Positions 15,155 to 26,013 of a stretch of DNA of 64,000 bases are shown in pieces. Position numbers and translations under genes: made by a program. The notes beneath the pieces were generated by a model. The model was not told the DNA's origin. It made no database searches and saw nothing but the letters and a program-made list of their open reading frames with translations. The stretch lies in contig CALFCS010000190.1 of the NCBI GenBank assembly GCA_937950565.1, positions 1 through 64,000 on the forward strand, in the 5' to 3' direction. How positions within the stretch are numbered: position 1 is the first letter of the stretch; each line of letters starts with the position of its first letter. Source of the stretch: an uncultured Lachnospiraceae bacterium (lineage in GTDB: Bacteria > Bacillota > Clostridia > Lachnospirales > Lachnospiraceae).

Positions 15155-17071
15155 TTATCCCTCCAGCTCATTCATAATTTCTTTCAACTGTTCCATATGC
15201 GTATCGGAAGCGCCCTGGGAATCATAAAGATGCTTTCCGCTTTCATAGCGGAACTTCAAATCATTCCCGACATCCGCATAGCTTTTCTGCTCCTTCGCCA
15301 AATCCAGATAGTTGTAACACATCCACATAGATACCTCATACTTATCCGGATACTCCGTCAGCATCTCTTTTAAAGTAAGATTACTTCTCTCATATTTTCC
15401 CATTGCTCTTTCTACCAACGCCAGATTCAGCCTGTCCTCATATCCCGGGTGACTGCTTTGATTCAGCCATTCATAGCTTTCATAGGCTTTCGTAAGATAG
15501 GCGTTACCGTTTATCTCGCGTTCACTCTCAGTCGCCGCAAGATAAGCACTCTTCCCAAGTCTCCTTCGTACGTCCTTGTCATCCTTCATCTTCACCGCTT
15601 TTTCCAGCACCGCAACGGCATCGGAATATGCCTGATTTTCCAGATAAATATCCGAAAGCAGCAGATATGCATCACAAGCCAGTTCCATGTCCCCTGTCTG
15701 TATAGCTTCTTCCGCAATTGCTTCCAGCTCGCCTTGCACGCTCTCTTTTTCACCATCTGCCCAGGCGATTTCCGCCACAAGAAGATTCTGTTCTTCCGGA
15801 GAAAGTGCCTTCCGTGCTTCCAGTAACTGCACCGCCTGTCTCGCCTTCTCGGTCTGCCCGTCACGGATTAGTGCAACAATATAATTCTCACAGAAATTTC
15901 CCGATGCTTCGTTCAAATCCCATGCCTCTTTGTAATAATCTGCCGCTTCCCCGAACCGTTCCTGCCGGAAATAGCTTTCCCCCAATATATTCAGAACTTC
16001 CGCTTTCTTCTCCGTGTTCTTATCCAAATAAGAGCGATAAGTAAAGCTGTTCAAAATATCTGTCCCTTTTGCAACTACTTCCGTCTCGTTCTGATTTTCC
16101 GCCGAAATATAAAGACTCTGATATGCCTGCTGCCATTTTTCCACTGTATTCTGCCAGTTACCATAATAAATGCACAGCGAGCCTGCTATTACACAAAGGA
16201 GCCAAGCAAATAAAATACTGATTTGCAGATAGCCATATCTCCGGTAGACTGGATCCATTTTCCCGATATCTTCAAGCGAAGCCCTAAGCTTCTCTGCAGA
16301 TGCATACCTCCCCGAAGGCCTGCGTTTTAACATCTTACAAACAATTGCCTTCAGGCCATCGCTATAAGGAATATCCATATATCTCAACTGTTCGCTCTGG
16401 TCGTCCACCGGCGACGGTAATAATCCCGTCATAAGACAATAAAAGGTAGCGCCCAGACTATAAATATCCATCCGTCCATCCAGGATAATCCTGTCCTCTT
16501 GCCCGCACAGAATGTGCTGCGCTCTTTCATATTGCTCCGGCGCCGCATACCACGGACTGATTCCCTGCACGTCCTTCGACGTCTCCCCGTCCAGGGAAAT
16601 ATTAAAGTCAATCAGACAGACATCACCAGAGTCTGTAATCATAATATTCCCCGGCTTAATATCACTGTGCAGAATCGGAGGCTGCTGCGAATGCAGATAC
16701 TCCAACACTTCCGAAAGCTGCAGGAGCCACCGCCTTATCACCTCCTCCGGGAATGAATATTTCCGGTCAAGATAATACTGCAGGTCTCTGCCCTCTATGT
16801 ATTCCATCACCGTATAAATACTGCTTCCGATTACCAGAAAATCGTAAACCTGCGGAAGATAGGAGTGATGCAGCCGTTTCAGAATATCTACCTCCGCACG
16901 TCCGTTAACCTGTCCGGCAAAATGATCCTTTATCTTTTTCACAACCACCTTTTTATGAAGGCGCAGATGCTCCGCCAGATAAATGATTCCGGTACCTCCC
17001 CGCCCGATTTCCGTGATAATCTGATAAATACCGTCCAGGATCATTCCATTTTTTATCCCGTTCATACACAT
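15155..17071 (-). CDS. Hanks-type Ser/Thr kinase with membrane anchor and TPR ectodomain
   Basis: 638 residues. Kinase domain 1-265: glycine loop I-G-R-G-G-T-G, lysine in V-V-K-K-I, catalytic loop H-S-D-I-K-P-G-N, and D-F-N in place of the usual D-F-G; all catalytic positions except the last glycine are present. One membrane helix lies at ~280-300, then about 330 residues of TPR-like repeats outside the cell. EssB of classical T7SSb is a membrane-bound pseudokinase; here an apparently active kinase occupies a comparable place. The TPRs could read secretion-complex or cell-wall state and pass it to the kinase. Two ATGs lie close together at the start; I keep the first. Confidence 0.88.
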   Translation of the reverse strand: MCMNGIKNGMILDGIYQIITEIGRGGTGIIYLAEHLRLHKKVVVKKIKDHFAGQVNGRAEVDILKRLHHSYLPQVYDFLVIGSSIYTVMEYIEGRDLQYYLDRKYSFPEEVIRRWLLQLSEVLEYLHSQQPPILHSDIKPGNIMITDSGDVCLIDFNISLDGETSKDVQGISPWYAAPEQYERAQHILCGQEDRIILDGRMDIYSLGATFYCLMTGLLPSPVDDQSEQLRYMDIPYSDGLKAIVCKMLKRRPSGRYASAEKLRASLEDIGKMDPVYRRYGYLQISILFAWLLCVIAGSLCIYYGNWQNTVEKWQQAYQSLYISAENQNETEVVAKGTDILNSFTYRSYLDKNTEKKAEVLNILGESYFRQERFGEAADYYKEAWDLNEASGNFCENYIVALIRDGQTEKARQAVQLLEARKALSPEEQNLLVAEIAWADGEKESVQGELEAIAEEAIQTGDMELACDAYLLLSDIYLENQAYSDAVAVLEKAVKMKDDKDVRRRLGKSAYLAATESEREINGNAYLTKAYESYEWLNQSSHPGYEDRLNLALVERAMGKYERSNLTLKEMLTEYPDKYEVSMWMCYNYLDLAKEQKSYADVGNDLKFRYESGKHLYDSQGASDTHMEQLKEIMNELEG

Positions 17072-17091
17072 TTCCTCTAAGCTGTACAGAA

Positions 17092-17121
17092 GGCTGTCTG
17101 AATTCAGAGATTCAGGCAGCC
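17092..17121 (-). other. Intergenic hairpin between the giant Ig protein and TPR-kinase genes
   Basis: Imperfect inverted repeat with arms GGCTGtCTGAAT and ATTCAGgCAGCC in the 74-base gap. On the transcribed strand no T-run follows, so it is more likely an mRNA processing or stability hairpin, or a weak attenuator, than a full terminator. Confidence 0.4.
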
Positions 17122-17145
17122 CACTTTCAACTCTGCATTTATTTT

Positions 17146-20100
17146 TTAATTCTGTGCTTCTTCCTTATCTTTCCGTCTCTTCGCAATCAGGAAAATAATC
17201 AGGAATGCTATAGCGGCAAGGCCTACCAGTGAACCGATAAATAATGGTGTGTTCCGGTAGTACTGCAATATCCAGCTGGATGTTACCATTACTGATATCA
17301 CTCCATCTTCTTTTCCGGTCTTTCCTATGGATGTATCTGTAATGTTACCAGCAGCATCGACCGCAACTGCCTTTACATCCTGCCAGTCAGAAGAACTCTT
17401 CAATGTATAAGGAAGTTCTCCTTTATACTTTAGAATCTGTTCTGCAGTATAAGGCTTCTCCTTCATCTCACCATTTACATATACTTCTACCGTTTCCATT
17501 GCCACATTGTCAGCAACTGAGACTTTTATCTCCCGTTCATCTACCCGGTATTGTCCTTGATCTTCAATACCTGTAATAACCACACTCGGAGCGGTCTTAT
17601 CAATAACAAATTCAATATCTTCATCCTTGATTTTATTATTTACTTCATTCGTTGCACGGTCTACGGAATCAATCGTAATAGTGTATGTACCTTCTTCCTC
17701 GAAGTTTTCTTTATTGATTGTGTACTCATATTGCTTCCAGGAAACTTCACTTCCGCTTTCCTTGACCGTATAATCCGTACCTTCAACAAGATCTGTAAGC
17801 TCTCCGTCATGACCGCAGGATATTCCCCTGTGTGTCAGAGTATCGACATTGGTCTCTACTACAACAATATCCTCTTCTTCCCCATTATAGTAATCCTTTA
17901 CGAACCGCTTTGACTCCTCACTAAGTTCAAAGTTTGAGCCAAATCTGTTGACAGAGAATGTTACCTGCTTCTCATCGGAATTTCCTGCAAGGTCTGTTAC
18001 CTTTGCTACCATTGTATACACATCATCTGTCTCCGGCGTGCGTTCAAAATCAGCCATCTTAATGCTTTCACCATTTGGAATATTACTTCTTGTTCCGTCT
18101 ACTGCTTTTTCTGAATGCTTGGAGCCTTTATATGTAATACTTACTCCATTTACGTCATGATTCGTATCGCTATATCTCACACCTGGAGCAACAACATCAT
18201 TATTCGCTGACTTGTCCACGATATCGAAAATCTCAATCACCGGCTTCGTCTGGTCAATAACAAATTCATTTACCGTGTATACCTGTGCGGAATTACCTGC
18301 AAGGTCCGTATAATTAACATTGAAAGAGTAATTGCCGTCTGCTGTAAATGGTACGGTTGCAGTATGTATATTGCCTCCCATAGACCATCCATGAACACCA
18401 GGTGTTACTGTATTCGAAGTAATCGCTGTGCGCACATCGCTTCCCCTGAAATTATGCTCATTTACAGTAATCGTTGCCGTACGAGCCGCATTGTAATATT
18501 TGCCATTCAATGCATTGTTGTTATCAAATGTTACATTGATAGTCGGAGCAGTTTTATCAATGGTAAATTCTGAAACGGCTGCTGTATTCGATACATTCCC
18601 TGCACGGTCCGTACAGCTCATGGACATAGTATAGTCACCATCTGCAGAGAATGTTACTTTGCAAGTATTGACATTATCATCACTTGTTCCAGAATCATTC
18701 ACATCCCATCCGCTGACTGTCGGTCTTGTACCGTCTGTATTCGTAATATTCAGGCGAATCTGATTTCGGTCAAAATTACGTTCCCTTACAATAATGGTCG
18801 CCGTTCTGGTAACGTTATAATATTTACCATTCAATGGGTTATTATTATCAAATTTGATTTCTACCCTTGGCGCCGTAATATCAATCTTAATGTCCTTTGT
18901 TGCTTCAGAAATATTGCCGGCATAGTCAACTGCCTTCACATAAATCGTAACAAAATTGCTATTATTTTTCTGTGCATTAACAGTTTCCGATTTAACAAGT
19001 GTCTGCTTCCTTGCTGTCTTATCAGCAAATTCTGCATTATAATTACCCGCCTGTGTAACCGTTCCGTTATTTCTTACTTCATAATAAACTTCCTTAAGCC
19101 CGGAATATGTTCCTCCCGATGCTGGATCCTTTATATGCATTGTAAAATCTACATTACTGCTGTAAATACCCTGTGCAGGCTGCGCAGTTGTAATCTCAAT
19201 CTTTGGCGCATAAGAATCCTCTGCTCCCGGAGCTGTCTTATCCACAATTACTCCCTCATGAGAGTTCAGATAAGTAACATTTCCCGCACGGTCAACAACT
19301 CTCATATAATATACAACCTGCTGTTCTTTCTTGAGAGTCTCCTGTGTCTCAGCTCCAGGATTTCCTTCTATCCATAGTTTTTCATCCAAGTTCTCCAAAT
19401 CCTTCTTTGTTAAACCGGCAAATGTTCCTTTTTTCTCTACATTCGGAACATATTTGTAATAATGCATGGACTTAACTCCAGAAGTCTCATCACTATTTTT
19501 CATGACAATTAATTCAGATTTATTCGTAAAGAATCCAAATGTAATTTCTTTCAGGAAGGTTTCCCATGTCGTTTCACGAATTTGAATCATACCAGTTGGC
19601 GCTTTTTCATCTTTTGTAAAGTAACGTGTTTCATGAGTCTCTGCTTTATTACCTGCAAGGTCTGTGTAGTCAAGAGCAAAGGTGTAATTTGCATCTTTAT
19701 CGAAAACAAATGTCTTCGTTTTGATATCTCCAACAGCTTCCCATTTTTGTTTCGCAAGATCTGTGTACTTAGCTGTAGCAACTGGCTTTTTCTCGTTATC
19801 TATGGCAGTATACTCAAGAGTCATCTGTTTCGAACCATCTGAAAATGAATTATCCGCATTCGTGCTAAAATTACGCTCTGTTATCTTTACATTTGCGGTT
19901 ATTTGTGAAACACTTTCATAAATTCTTTCTTTTTCATTTTTTCCCGGTTCAATCTTCCCATTGCCTGCCATGTATTCCACATCTATTACAGGTATGATTT
20001 CATCAATAGTAAAAGCTTCTCCTGCTTTTGTACCATCCACATAATTAACCTTTATGTCATTTGCTGTATTATCATTCGCAGCTTCATCTTTAATATACGG

Positions 20101-23100
20101 TATAATCTCATAATCTCTGTCTATCTTCTCATCTTCCTCACCGAAACGAATCTTGTATGTGAATTTACGATCAACTTCTAAATTTCTAAATTCGTCACTG
20201 TCCTGTGTATATACCAGTACATCTGGTACTTCCTCAACAGAGATTCCATATATTCCCTTTTCTTCCGCTTGTTTTTTATCTTTCAGCACACTCATAGGAA
20301 CTGCCTTATTCACTGTATTATCAACGGTAATGTCGAAAGTCAGGCCCTCTTCAAAAAAGTTTCTCTCTGTATATGTGATGGTCATTACACGGTCGTTTTT
20401 AAAATAAGAATTATTTTCCACCTCATTATTATCATAAGATACATCTATTTTCGGCGATGTTGTATCAATTGCTAAAACTTTGCTTGCCGTCTCTACGTTT
20501 CCGGCATTGTCTTCCGCAGTTACTTTAATTACAACATTATTACTATCATTAATTTTGTTTCCTTTGTCATCTTTAGTTTTTACGGTTGGTTTTATCTTGG
20601 AATCTTGTGTCCATTTCACCATCTGTACCCGGTCTTTTGCTTCGAGTGAATTTCCATTGTCATCTTCATAAGAAACCGCTTCCTGTGTCCGTACTCCATC
20701 TGCCCAAACTTCATAGGATACTGACTTAATACCTGCATATATCTCTCCCTCTTTCACCGGGTCTGTTACAGAAATTTTAAAAGGTACATCCGAATTATAT
20801 ATTTCTTTCTCTCCATTTGTGATTCCCACACTCGGGGCTTCCGGTTCAATTGAAATTTCAAAAGTATCGGGTTTCTGATTATCCACAATAATTCCATCCG
20901 CTGAATAAAAAGCTACATTTCCGGCCTTATCCTGAACACGCAGGTATGGAACTCTTCCAGTATTTTCCTTGACCGTATCACTTTGCATTTTATCATCCTT
21001 TTTATAGATACCCTCCGAATTCCAGTTTGTGATACGCTCTCCTTTTGATGACTCTAATGTTATATCGTCCGGTGTATTATCTTTACTAACACCTAATTGT
21101 TCTTGTTCCCCATGAATATCACCCGGATTATACAATACATATCCTTGTATAAACGGAGAAACTTCATCTTTACTTTCAAATGTAACTTTCGTCTTTTCTT
21201 TATGGAAAATGCCAAATGTAATCTTTTCTAAGAATTTTTCAAATTTAGATGCTTTCTCTACCACGATACTTCCATCCGGCGCATCATTATCTATCGTAAA
21301 ATAATGCGTATCATATCGAACCTCATTTCCTGCAAGATCCGTATAATTAAGACTCAGTGTATAATTTGCATCTTTTCCAAATTCAAACAACTGGCTGTAT
21401 TCATTGCTTCCACCAATTTTCCACTCACCTTTTTTGTTCGCCGACTCACCATAACTAACTGTTTCAACTTTTTTACCCTTTGCGTTTTCTGCAGTATATA
21501 TAAGATTCATCTGCCCCTCAGAAAATTCTTTTTCTTTAGCAAAATTTCTTTCGGTAATTTTTGCAGTTGCAGTAATTATATTTTTTGTATAATACCATTC
21601 CAGTTCATTGTTATTTGTTGTGATAAAATTTGTGATATTGCTATTATTATCAGCAGCATCCTTGTAGATAACCTCCAGAACCGGAGCCAACATATCTACC
21701 GTAAATTCTTTTTCAGCCTTCGTACCTTTTGCATATGCAATACCAGCATTTACGTTTCCAGCCTTATCTGTTACCTTCGGCGCAATATTAAAATCAAAGT
21801 CTTTTTCAGCCTCACCAAACGTAATCGTATACACATACTTATTATCAACAGGTTCCTCGGTTGGTTTCGTTACACGAATCCCATCCATTGCATCTAACGC
21901 ATCAATTGTAACAGGAGCCTCTTCATTGCCATCAACTATAAAATTCAAGTTGCTTTCATCAAAGTTTCTCTCTGTACAAGTAAGTGTCATAACACGCTGG
22001 GCTTTGAAATATTTTTCATTCTGTACATCATTATTATCATAAGAAACTTCAATTACCGGAAGAACATTATCAATCGTAAATATCTGTTCTTCAATAGGTG
22101 TTTCATTTGTATTACCTGCTTTATCGGAAATAGACGGAACTACACTGTATGTAATATCCTTTCCATCCTGAGGTCCAAACTTCAATGTATATGCAGCTAT
22201 ACTTTCGTCAGAAGGCGCTTCTTCTGGTTTGCCTTCTCCTGAATCAGGTACCTTTGCCACAGTAATTCCTTCCACTTTTCCGGCATCTGACATCAATGCA
22301 GCCAATGTTGTCTCTATCCTATCATCATTTTCTTTGATTACAAATTTTGCCAGTTCCGGATCAAAATTACGCTCCTTATACTGAATTGTCATCGTACGCT
22401 CTTTATAACATCCAGTCTCATTTGTCACATCATAGGTGATTGGAAGAATCTCTGGTTTTGTCGTATCTATTCGCAGATTTCTTTCTATTGGCTCAGTCAC
22501 CTCATTACCTGCCTGATCAAAGGCTGTAATAGTAATTTTTATATTATTGCTGTTACATACTTCTTTCAGTATCTTTCCATTGATTGTATACTCTGCTTTT
22601 GCAGCAAGTTCTTCAAATGTATATGAGCTCTTTTCCTGGTCAAGTCCTTTTAACTGGTTCAAAGCATCATTATCCAATGTATAAGTATTCGTATAACTTG
22701 CCGCATCACCTGCAACTTCTTCGCCTGCATTGGTAACAGTAACTTGTATTTCGCTAATTCCGGAAGCAACTGTCGTTGCCGGATCTGTTACATGAATTGT
22801 ATATGCAACATCCCCTGCATATTCTCCATACCCGGAAGCTTTTGTTGTAATATCCAGTGATACGGACGGTTTGTCCAAATCTACTACCACACCATTTGAT
22901 GCATAGACTGCCTCATTTCCTACATTATCGACAACCTTGACAAGCACTACATAATATCCGCTTTCTGCTGCCGGAACTGTAATCTTTCCGGTCTCCGGAA
23001 GCGCCTGCCATTCTTCGCCTGCCAGGGCGGCTGTCTTGATAATTCCAGATGCATCTGCATCGTTCTCAAGCTTCAATATTCTATATGATTGATTGTCCGG

Positions 23101-25449
23101 TGTGTATCCACTCTTTTCATCTGTAATCGTGATAATTTCTTCATGATCTCCTGTAAGGAATTTCACAAAATTGCCAAACTCAAAGCTGTCCCCTACCAAT
23201 GCTTTCAATGCATCTGTCGCCAAAGTAGAGAATTCAACCTTCGGGCTCTCATTATCAACTTTGATTTTCCCTTCCGGTATTTGGTTATCCTGATCTGCCT
23301 TTGTTTTATCTGAAGTCGTTCTTGTAGAAGGAGCTTCCATATCGCCTTCATTTACCAGATAAACCCCATTTGTCACATCAGCTTCCCCAACCGTCAGAAT
23401 ATTATCGTATTGATTTTCTCCCAAGGCAATCTTTACGTCTGTATATTTTGTATCTGTAGTTTCGAATTTCAAAACGTCATTTTTCTTTGCCCAGAAGACT
23501 CCGTTATTCGAATACAAGTCTGTTCCATCACTCTTCTTTACAGAAAGCTTCTTCCACAGCTCCTCATCATTTATCGATTCCTGAACAACATGAATGCTTC
23601 CGTAGTACTGCTCTTCATCTGCAAAATAAAGCGCATAGTTCCCTGTATCTGCAGATGCTTCCCACTGAGGCTTTAATGCTTTTTTGTATGTACCGACATA
23701 TGCATCATCCGCAAGTTCATTCTTAACAATAGCAACCTGTGAAGAAAGCATGGTCTTCACGGTTTCTTCCTCGCCTGTAACAACTCCCTCTGCCTTAGTC
23801 TCATCAACCTGCCCGTTTGTTCCTGCCGGAGCGGCTTCATACATATCGATTACCTTATCAATTTCTGCAGATATTTTTCCATATTCAAGATTTGTTACAG
23901 AGCCTGCATCTTTCTTCTGCACCTGTATATAAAGCGGACGTTTCTCTATCGTTATATCAAGTCCTGTCAGTTCTGCATCCTCTGCTAATGTGACAGCATC
24001 TAATGTAACATCATAATTATCATTTACTGCTTCCACAGATACGATTTTTGCCTTGTTATAAGCGCCGATGTTAGCTTCGCCTGCCTGCACCTCAGCCTGA
24101 ATCTCAATCGCATCTCCAACTTTTACTGCATTGTTCTTATTGCTTGTTACTGTGCCGACCAGTTTGATATTTGTATTTCCATCATATGTCTTCTTTGCCT
24201 GCCGCCACATAATCTGGTTTGCAAGAATAGAAACCGCCTTTTTATTTACTGTAATTTTGTATACAGCATCTGACTTTGTATATTCATCATTCGCCGTCGC
24301 TGTTACTGTAATGTACGCTGTCCCCTGTCCGTTTATAGTAACAACTCCAGTATTATCTACAGAGGCAACTACAGGTTTATCAGATGCATAACTTAACGTC
24401 CTGCCCTGTACCGTATTCGCATCTACAGGAACAGTAATCGTCGGTATATCCCCATAAGTTATTTCAGAAGAACCGCTCGTAAGACCGAGCTGGCATGTCT
24501 TCTTATATGTAATCTCACCGGTACTTACATCCTTATCAAAGTAATAATCGTTACTGCCTGCAGTATACTTTGCAATAAATGTAACCTTTCCTTTTAAAGC
24601 AGCTGCATTCTCATATTTCACGGAATCGCTGTACGGCGCTTTGATTGTACCAATCGGATTTGCTTCTCCTGATTTATAAATCTGTACATCACCTGTCGCA
24701 CTCTCCATTCCTGAAACAGAAATGCTGACAGACTCAACATCTGTTGTTAAATCCTCTTTTTTTGAACCCGGCACTACAGAAATTGACATCCCGGCCAGTT
24801 CTTCCTTTACGGTTACTCCAATTTTTCTTTCTTTTCCATTTCTGGATACCGTAACATCTGTCTTACCTCTGCCAGCCGCTGTAATTGTTCCATCCGCTAC
24901 CGTAGCAATACTTGTGTCATTTGACTTCCATACATATCCCGGCTCAGATGTGCTTTGATTGCTGATTGCATGATTATCTGCTATTTTAACCGTCGCTGTT
25001 TTCTGACTTTCATTATCGAGATTCAGTTCAACCTCGCTTGATGATGTCTGGATATCCTCCATCTCCATCTTAACAGCAACAGCCTCAGAACCGTTAAGCT
25101 CCAATGCAGTTGAGGCTGCATCCTTATACCCCTGCTTTGTTACCGTATAGGTATATGACTTCGTATCATCAAATGTGCCGTTAAGCTCTACTACCCCTTT
25201 TGCATTGGTCTCTCCACTGCATACTTCTGTTCCTTCACCAGATATGACCACCTTTGCACCGCTTAATTCCAGAGCTGTTTCATTTGCCTGTCCGGCATTC
25301 AATGTCTCTGTTACCTGAAAGCGGAATGTCTTTTCAATTTCTGCTGCCTTCGCCACCAGACCCACATGTGGAAGCACACTTCCGAGAACCATTGCAAATG
25401 CAAGAACTAATGCCCATATCCTTTCTTTTAGATTTCTTCCTTTGTTCAT
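17146..25449 (-). CDS. Giant membrane-anchored surface protein with repeated Ig-like domains
   Basis: 2767 residues. It has a signal peptide (residues ~1-36, A-K-A-A end), an N-terminal carboxypeptidase-regulatory-like domain, Big-type Ig domains (~100-400), then a long array of ~100-residue beta-sandwich repeats. Many repeats share a D-N-N...K-Y-Y/F-x...R-x-x-T-I...E-R-N-F signature and a T-x-P-x-I/V-x-V-x-Y/F-D start. A membrane helix (~2735-2757) and basic tail K-R-R-K-D-K close it; there is no LPxTG. It should be a long extracellular stalk held in the membrane. Its place between two kinase genes of the T7SS operon suggests a surface sensor, adhesin or scaffold for the secretion machine. 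The ligand is unknown. Confidence 0.88.
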   Translation of the reverse strand: MNKGRNLKERIWALVLAFAMVLGSVLPHVGLVAKAAEIEKTFRFQVTETLNAGQANETALELSGAKVVISGEGTEVCSGETNAKGVVELNGTFDDTKSYTYTVTKQGYKDAASTALELNGSEAVAVKMEMEDIQTSSSEVELNLDNESQKTATVKIADNHAISNQSTSEPGYVWKSNDTSIATVADGTITAAGRGKTDVTVSRNGKERKIGVTVKEELAGMSISVVPGSKKEDLTTDVESVSISVSGMESATGDVQIYKSGEANPIGTIKAPYSDSVKYENAAALKGKVTFIAKYTAGSNDYYFDKDVSTGEITYKKTCQLGLTSGSSEITYGDIPTITVPVDANTVQGRTLSYASDKPVVASVDNTGVVTINGQGTAYITVTATANDEYTKSDAVYKITVNKKAVSILANQIMWRQAKKTYDGNTNIKLVGTVTSNKNNAVKVGDAIEIQAEVQAGEANIGAYNKAKIVSVEAVNDNYDVTLDAVTLAEDAELTGLDITIEKRPLYIQVQKKDAGSVTNLEYGKISAEIDKVIDMYEAAPAGTNGQVDETKAEGVVTGEEETVKTMLSSQVAIVKNELADDAYVGTYKKALKPQWEASADTGNYALYFADEEQYYGSIHVVQESINDEELWKKLSVKKSDGTDLYSNNGVFWAKKNDVLKFETTDTKYTDVKIALGENQYDNILTVGEADVTNGVYLVNEGDMEAPSTRTTSDKTKADQDNQIPEGKIKVDNESPKVEFSTLATDALKALVGDSFEFGNFVKFLTGDHEEIITITDEKSGYTPDNQSYRILKLENDADASGIIKTAALAGEEWQALPETGKITVPAAESGYYVVLVKVVDNVGNEAVYASNGVVVDLDKPSVSLDITTKASGYGEYAGDVAYTIHVTDPATTVASGISEIQVTVTNAGEEVAGDAASYTNTYTLDNDALNQLKGLDQEKSSYTFEELAAKAEYTINGKILKEVCNSNNIKITITAFDQAGNEVTEPIERNLRIDTTKPEILPITYDVTNETGCYKERTMTIQYKERNFDPELAKFVIKENDDRIETTLAALMSDAGKVEGITVAKVPDSGEGKPEEAPSDESIAAYTLKFGPQDGKDITYSVVPSISDKAGNTNETPIEEQIFTIDNVLPVIEVSYDNNDVQNEKYFKAQRVMTLTCTERNFDESNLNFIVDGNEEAPVTIDALDAMDGIRVTKPTEEPVDNKYVYTITFGEAEKDFDFNIAPKVTDKAGNVNAGIAYAKGTKAEKEFTVDMLAPVLEVIYKDAADNNSNITNFITTNNNELEWYYTKNIITATAKITERNFAKEKEFSEGQMNLIYTAENAKGKKVETVSYGESANKKGEWKIGGSNEYSQLFEFGKDANYTLSLNYTDLAGNEVRYDTHYFTIDNDAPDGSIVVEKASKFEKFLEKITFGIFHKEKTKVTFESKDEVSPFIQGYVLYNPGDIHGEQEQLGVSKDNTPDDITLESSKGERITNWNSEGIYKKDDKMQSDTVKENTGRVPYLRVQDKAGNVAFYSADGIIVDNQKPDTFEISIEPEAPSVGITNGEKEIYNSDVPFKISVTDPVKEGEIYAGIKSVSYEVWADGVRTQEAVSYEDDNGNSLEAKDRVQMVKWTQDSKIKPTVKTKDDKGNKINDSNNVVIKVTAEDNAGNVETASKVLAIDTTSPKIDVSYDNNEVENNSYFKNDRVMTITYTERNFFEEGLTFDITVDNTVNKAVPMSVLKDKKQAEEKGIYGISVEEVPDVLVYTQDSDEFRNLEVDRKFTYKIRFGEEDEKIDRDYEIIPYIKDEAANDNTANDIKVNYVDGTKAGEAFTIDEIIPVIDVEYMAGNGKIEPGKNEKERIYESVSQITANVKITERNFSTNADNSFSDGSKQMTLEYTAIDNEKKPVATAKYTDLAKQKWEAVGDIKTKTFVFDKDANYTFALDYTDLAGNKAETHETRYFTKDEKAPTGMIQIRETTWETFLKEITFGFFTNKSELIVMKNSDETSGVKSMHYYKYVPNVEKKGTFAGLTKKDLENLDEKLWIEGNPGAETQETLKKEQQVVYYMRVVDRAGNVTYLNSHEGVIVDKTAPGAEDSYAPKIEITTAQPAQGIYSSNVDFTMHIKDPASGGTYSGLKEVYYEVRNNGTVTQAGNYNAEFADKTARKQTLVKSETVNAQKNNSNFVTIYVKAVDYAGNISEATKDIKIDITAPRVEIKFDNNNPLNGKYYNVTRTATIIVRERNFDRNQIRLNITNTDGTRPTVSGWDVNDSGTSDDNVNTCKVTFSADGDYTMSMSCTDRAGNVSNTAAVSEFTIDKTAPTINVTFDNNNALNGKYYNAARTATITVNEHNFRGSDVRTAITSNTVTPGVHGWSMGGNIHTATVPFTADGNYSFNVNYTDLAGNSAQVYTVNEFVIDQTKPVIEIFDIVDKSANNDVVAPGVRYSDTNHDVNGVSITYKGSKHSEKAVDGTRSNIPNGESIKMADFERTPETDDVYTMVAKVTDLAGNSDEKQVTFSVNRFGSNFELSEESKRFVKDYYNGEEEDIVVVETNVDTLTHRGISCGHDGELTDLVEGTDYTVKESGSEVSWKQYEYTINKENFEEEGTYTITIDSVDRATNEVNNKIKDEDIEFVIDKTAPSVVITGIEDQGQYRVDEREIKVSVADNVAMETVEVYVNGEMKEKPYTAEQILKYKGELPYTLKSSSDWQDVKAVAVDAAGNITDTSIGKTGKEDGVISVMVTSSWILQYYRNTPLFIGSLVGLAAIAFLIIFLIAKRRKDKEEAQN

Positions 25450-25467
25450 TCCTTCTACTCCCTTTCT

Positions 25468-26013
25468 TTATAACATTTCTTCTGTATGAACCCACAGAAT
25501 TTCCTTCTCTATCTTAAAAGCCCCCGGCAATTCCGGCTTATCCGGCTGCTTTGCTTCCTTCTCCTGATTCTGGTTTTGTGATAACAATGTTGTTTCACCA
25601 CCGGAGCTTAGAAGTGTTGTCTCCGATGAACCGTCCTCCATCAGACCGTCTGTTTTTTGTGAGCCATCAGTGTAAACGTTCTCCGGTTTCCTCCTCTCAG
25701 AAACCGGCTGTGCCTGGGCAGGGGAATACACTGCTTGATTTCCAGCCTTCGGAGGTTCAATACGGTGTTCCGGCTGTTCGGCAATCGCACCGCTCGTTCC
25801 CACACTCTGCCGCAGTTTCCCGGTCTGGTCATTCATCTCCTTCATCTTCTGAATCGTCCGCTTTGCCCCACGTCCCGTCTTCATATCAAAAATACCGCGA
25901 ATATTAAAACGGAAGAATAAAATAACCGAAATCACAAAAAATACAATCGCCAATACCAGGAATATAAGAAATGCAACATGGTATATCTTAATCATCATTT
26001 CCAGCTTCTGCAT
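25468..26013 (-). CDS. Membrane protein with ETTLL phospho-acceptor doublet
   Basis: 181 residues from ATG 26013, chosen for the AGGAGGTAAGAAGG site; longer frames upstream lie inside the kinase gene. One membrane helix (~13-36) is followed by a basic, then Gln/Pro/Ser-rich disordered cytoplasmic part. Two copies of E-T-T-L-L nine residues apart occur near residues 129-142, the same motif that precedes the FHA domains of the proteins at 28593 and 13531, but here there is no FHA domain. The end, after P-G-A-F-K-I-E-K-E-I-L-W-V, is short. A natural reading is a phosphorylated membrane docking platform for FHA proteins. It overlaps the kinase gene by 26 bases, so the kinase and this putative substrate are co-translated. 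Confidence 0.72.
   Translation of the reverse strand: MQKLEMMIKIYHVAFLIFLVLAIVFFVISVILFFRFNIRGIFDMKTGRGAKRTIQKMKEMNDQTGKLRQSVGTSGAIAEQPEHRIEPPKAGNQAVYSPAQAQPVSERRKPENVYTDGSQKTDGLMEDGSSETTLLSSGGETTLLSQNQNQEKEAKQPDKPELPGAFKIEKEILWVHTEEML

Noticed and set aside
17551..24958. Many plus-strand open frames of 60-200 codons opposite the giant Ig gene
   Set aside because: They are shadows of a long coding gene on the other strand; Cys/Ser/Phe-rich products and no ribosome sites or known motifs.
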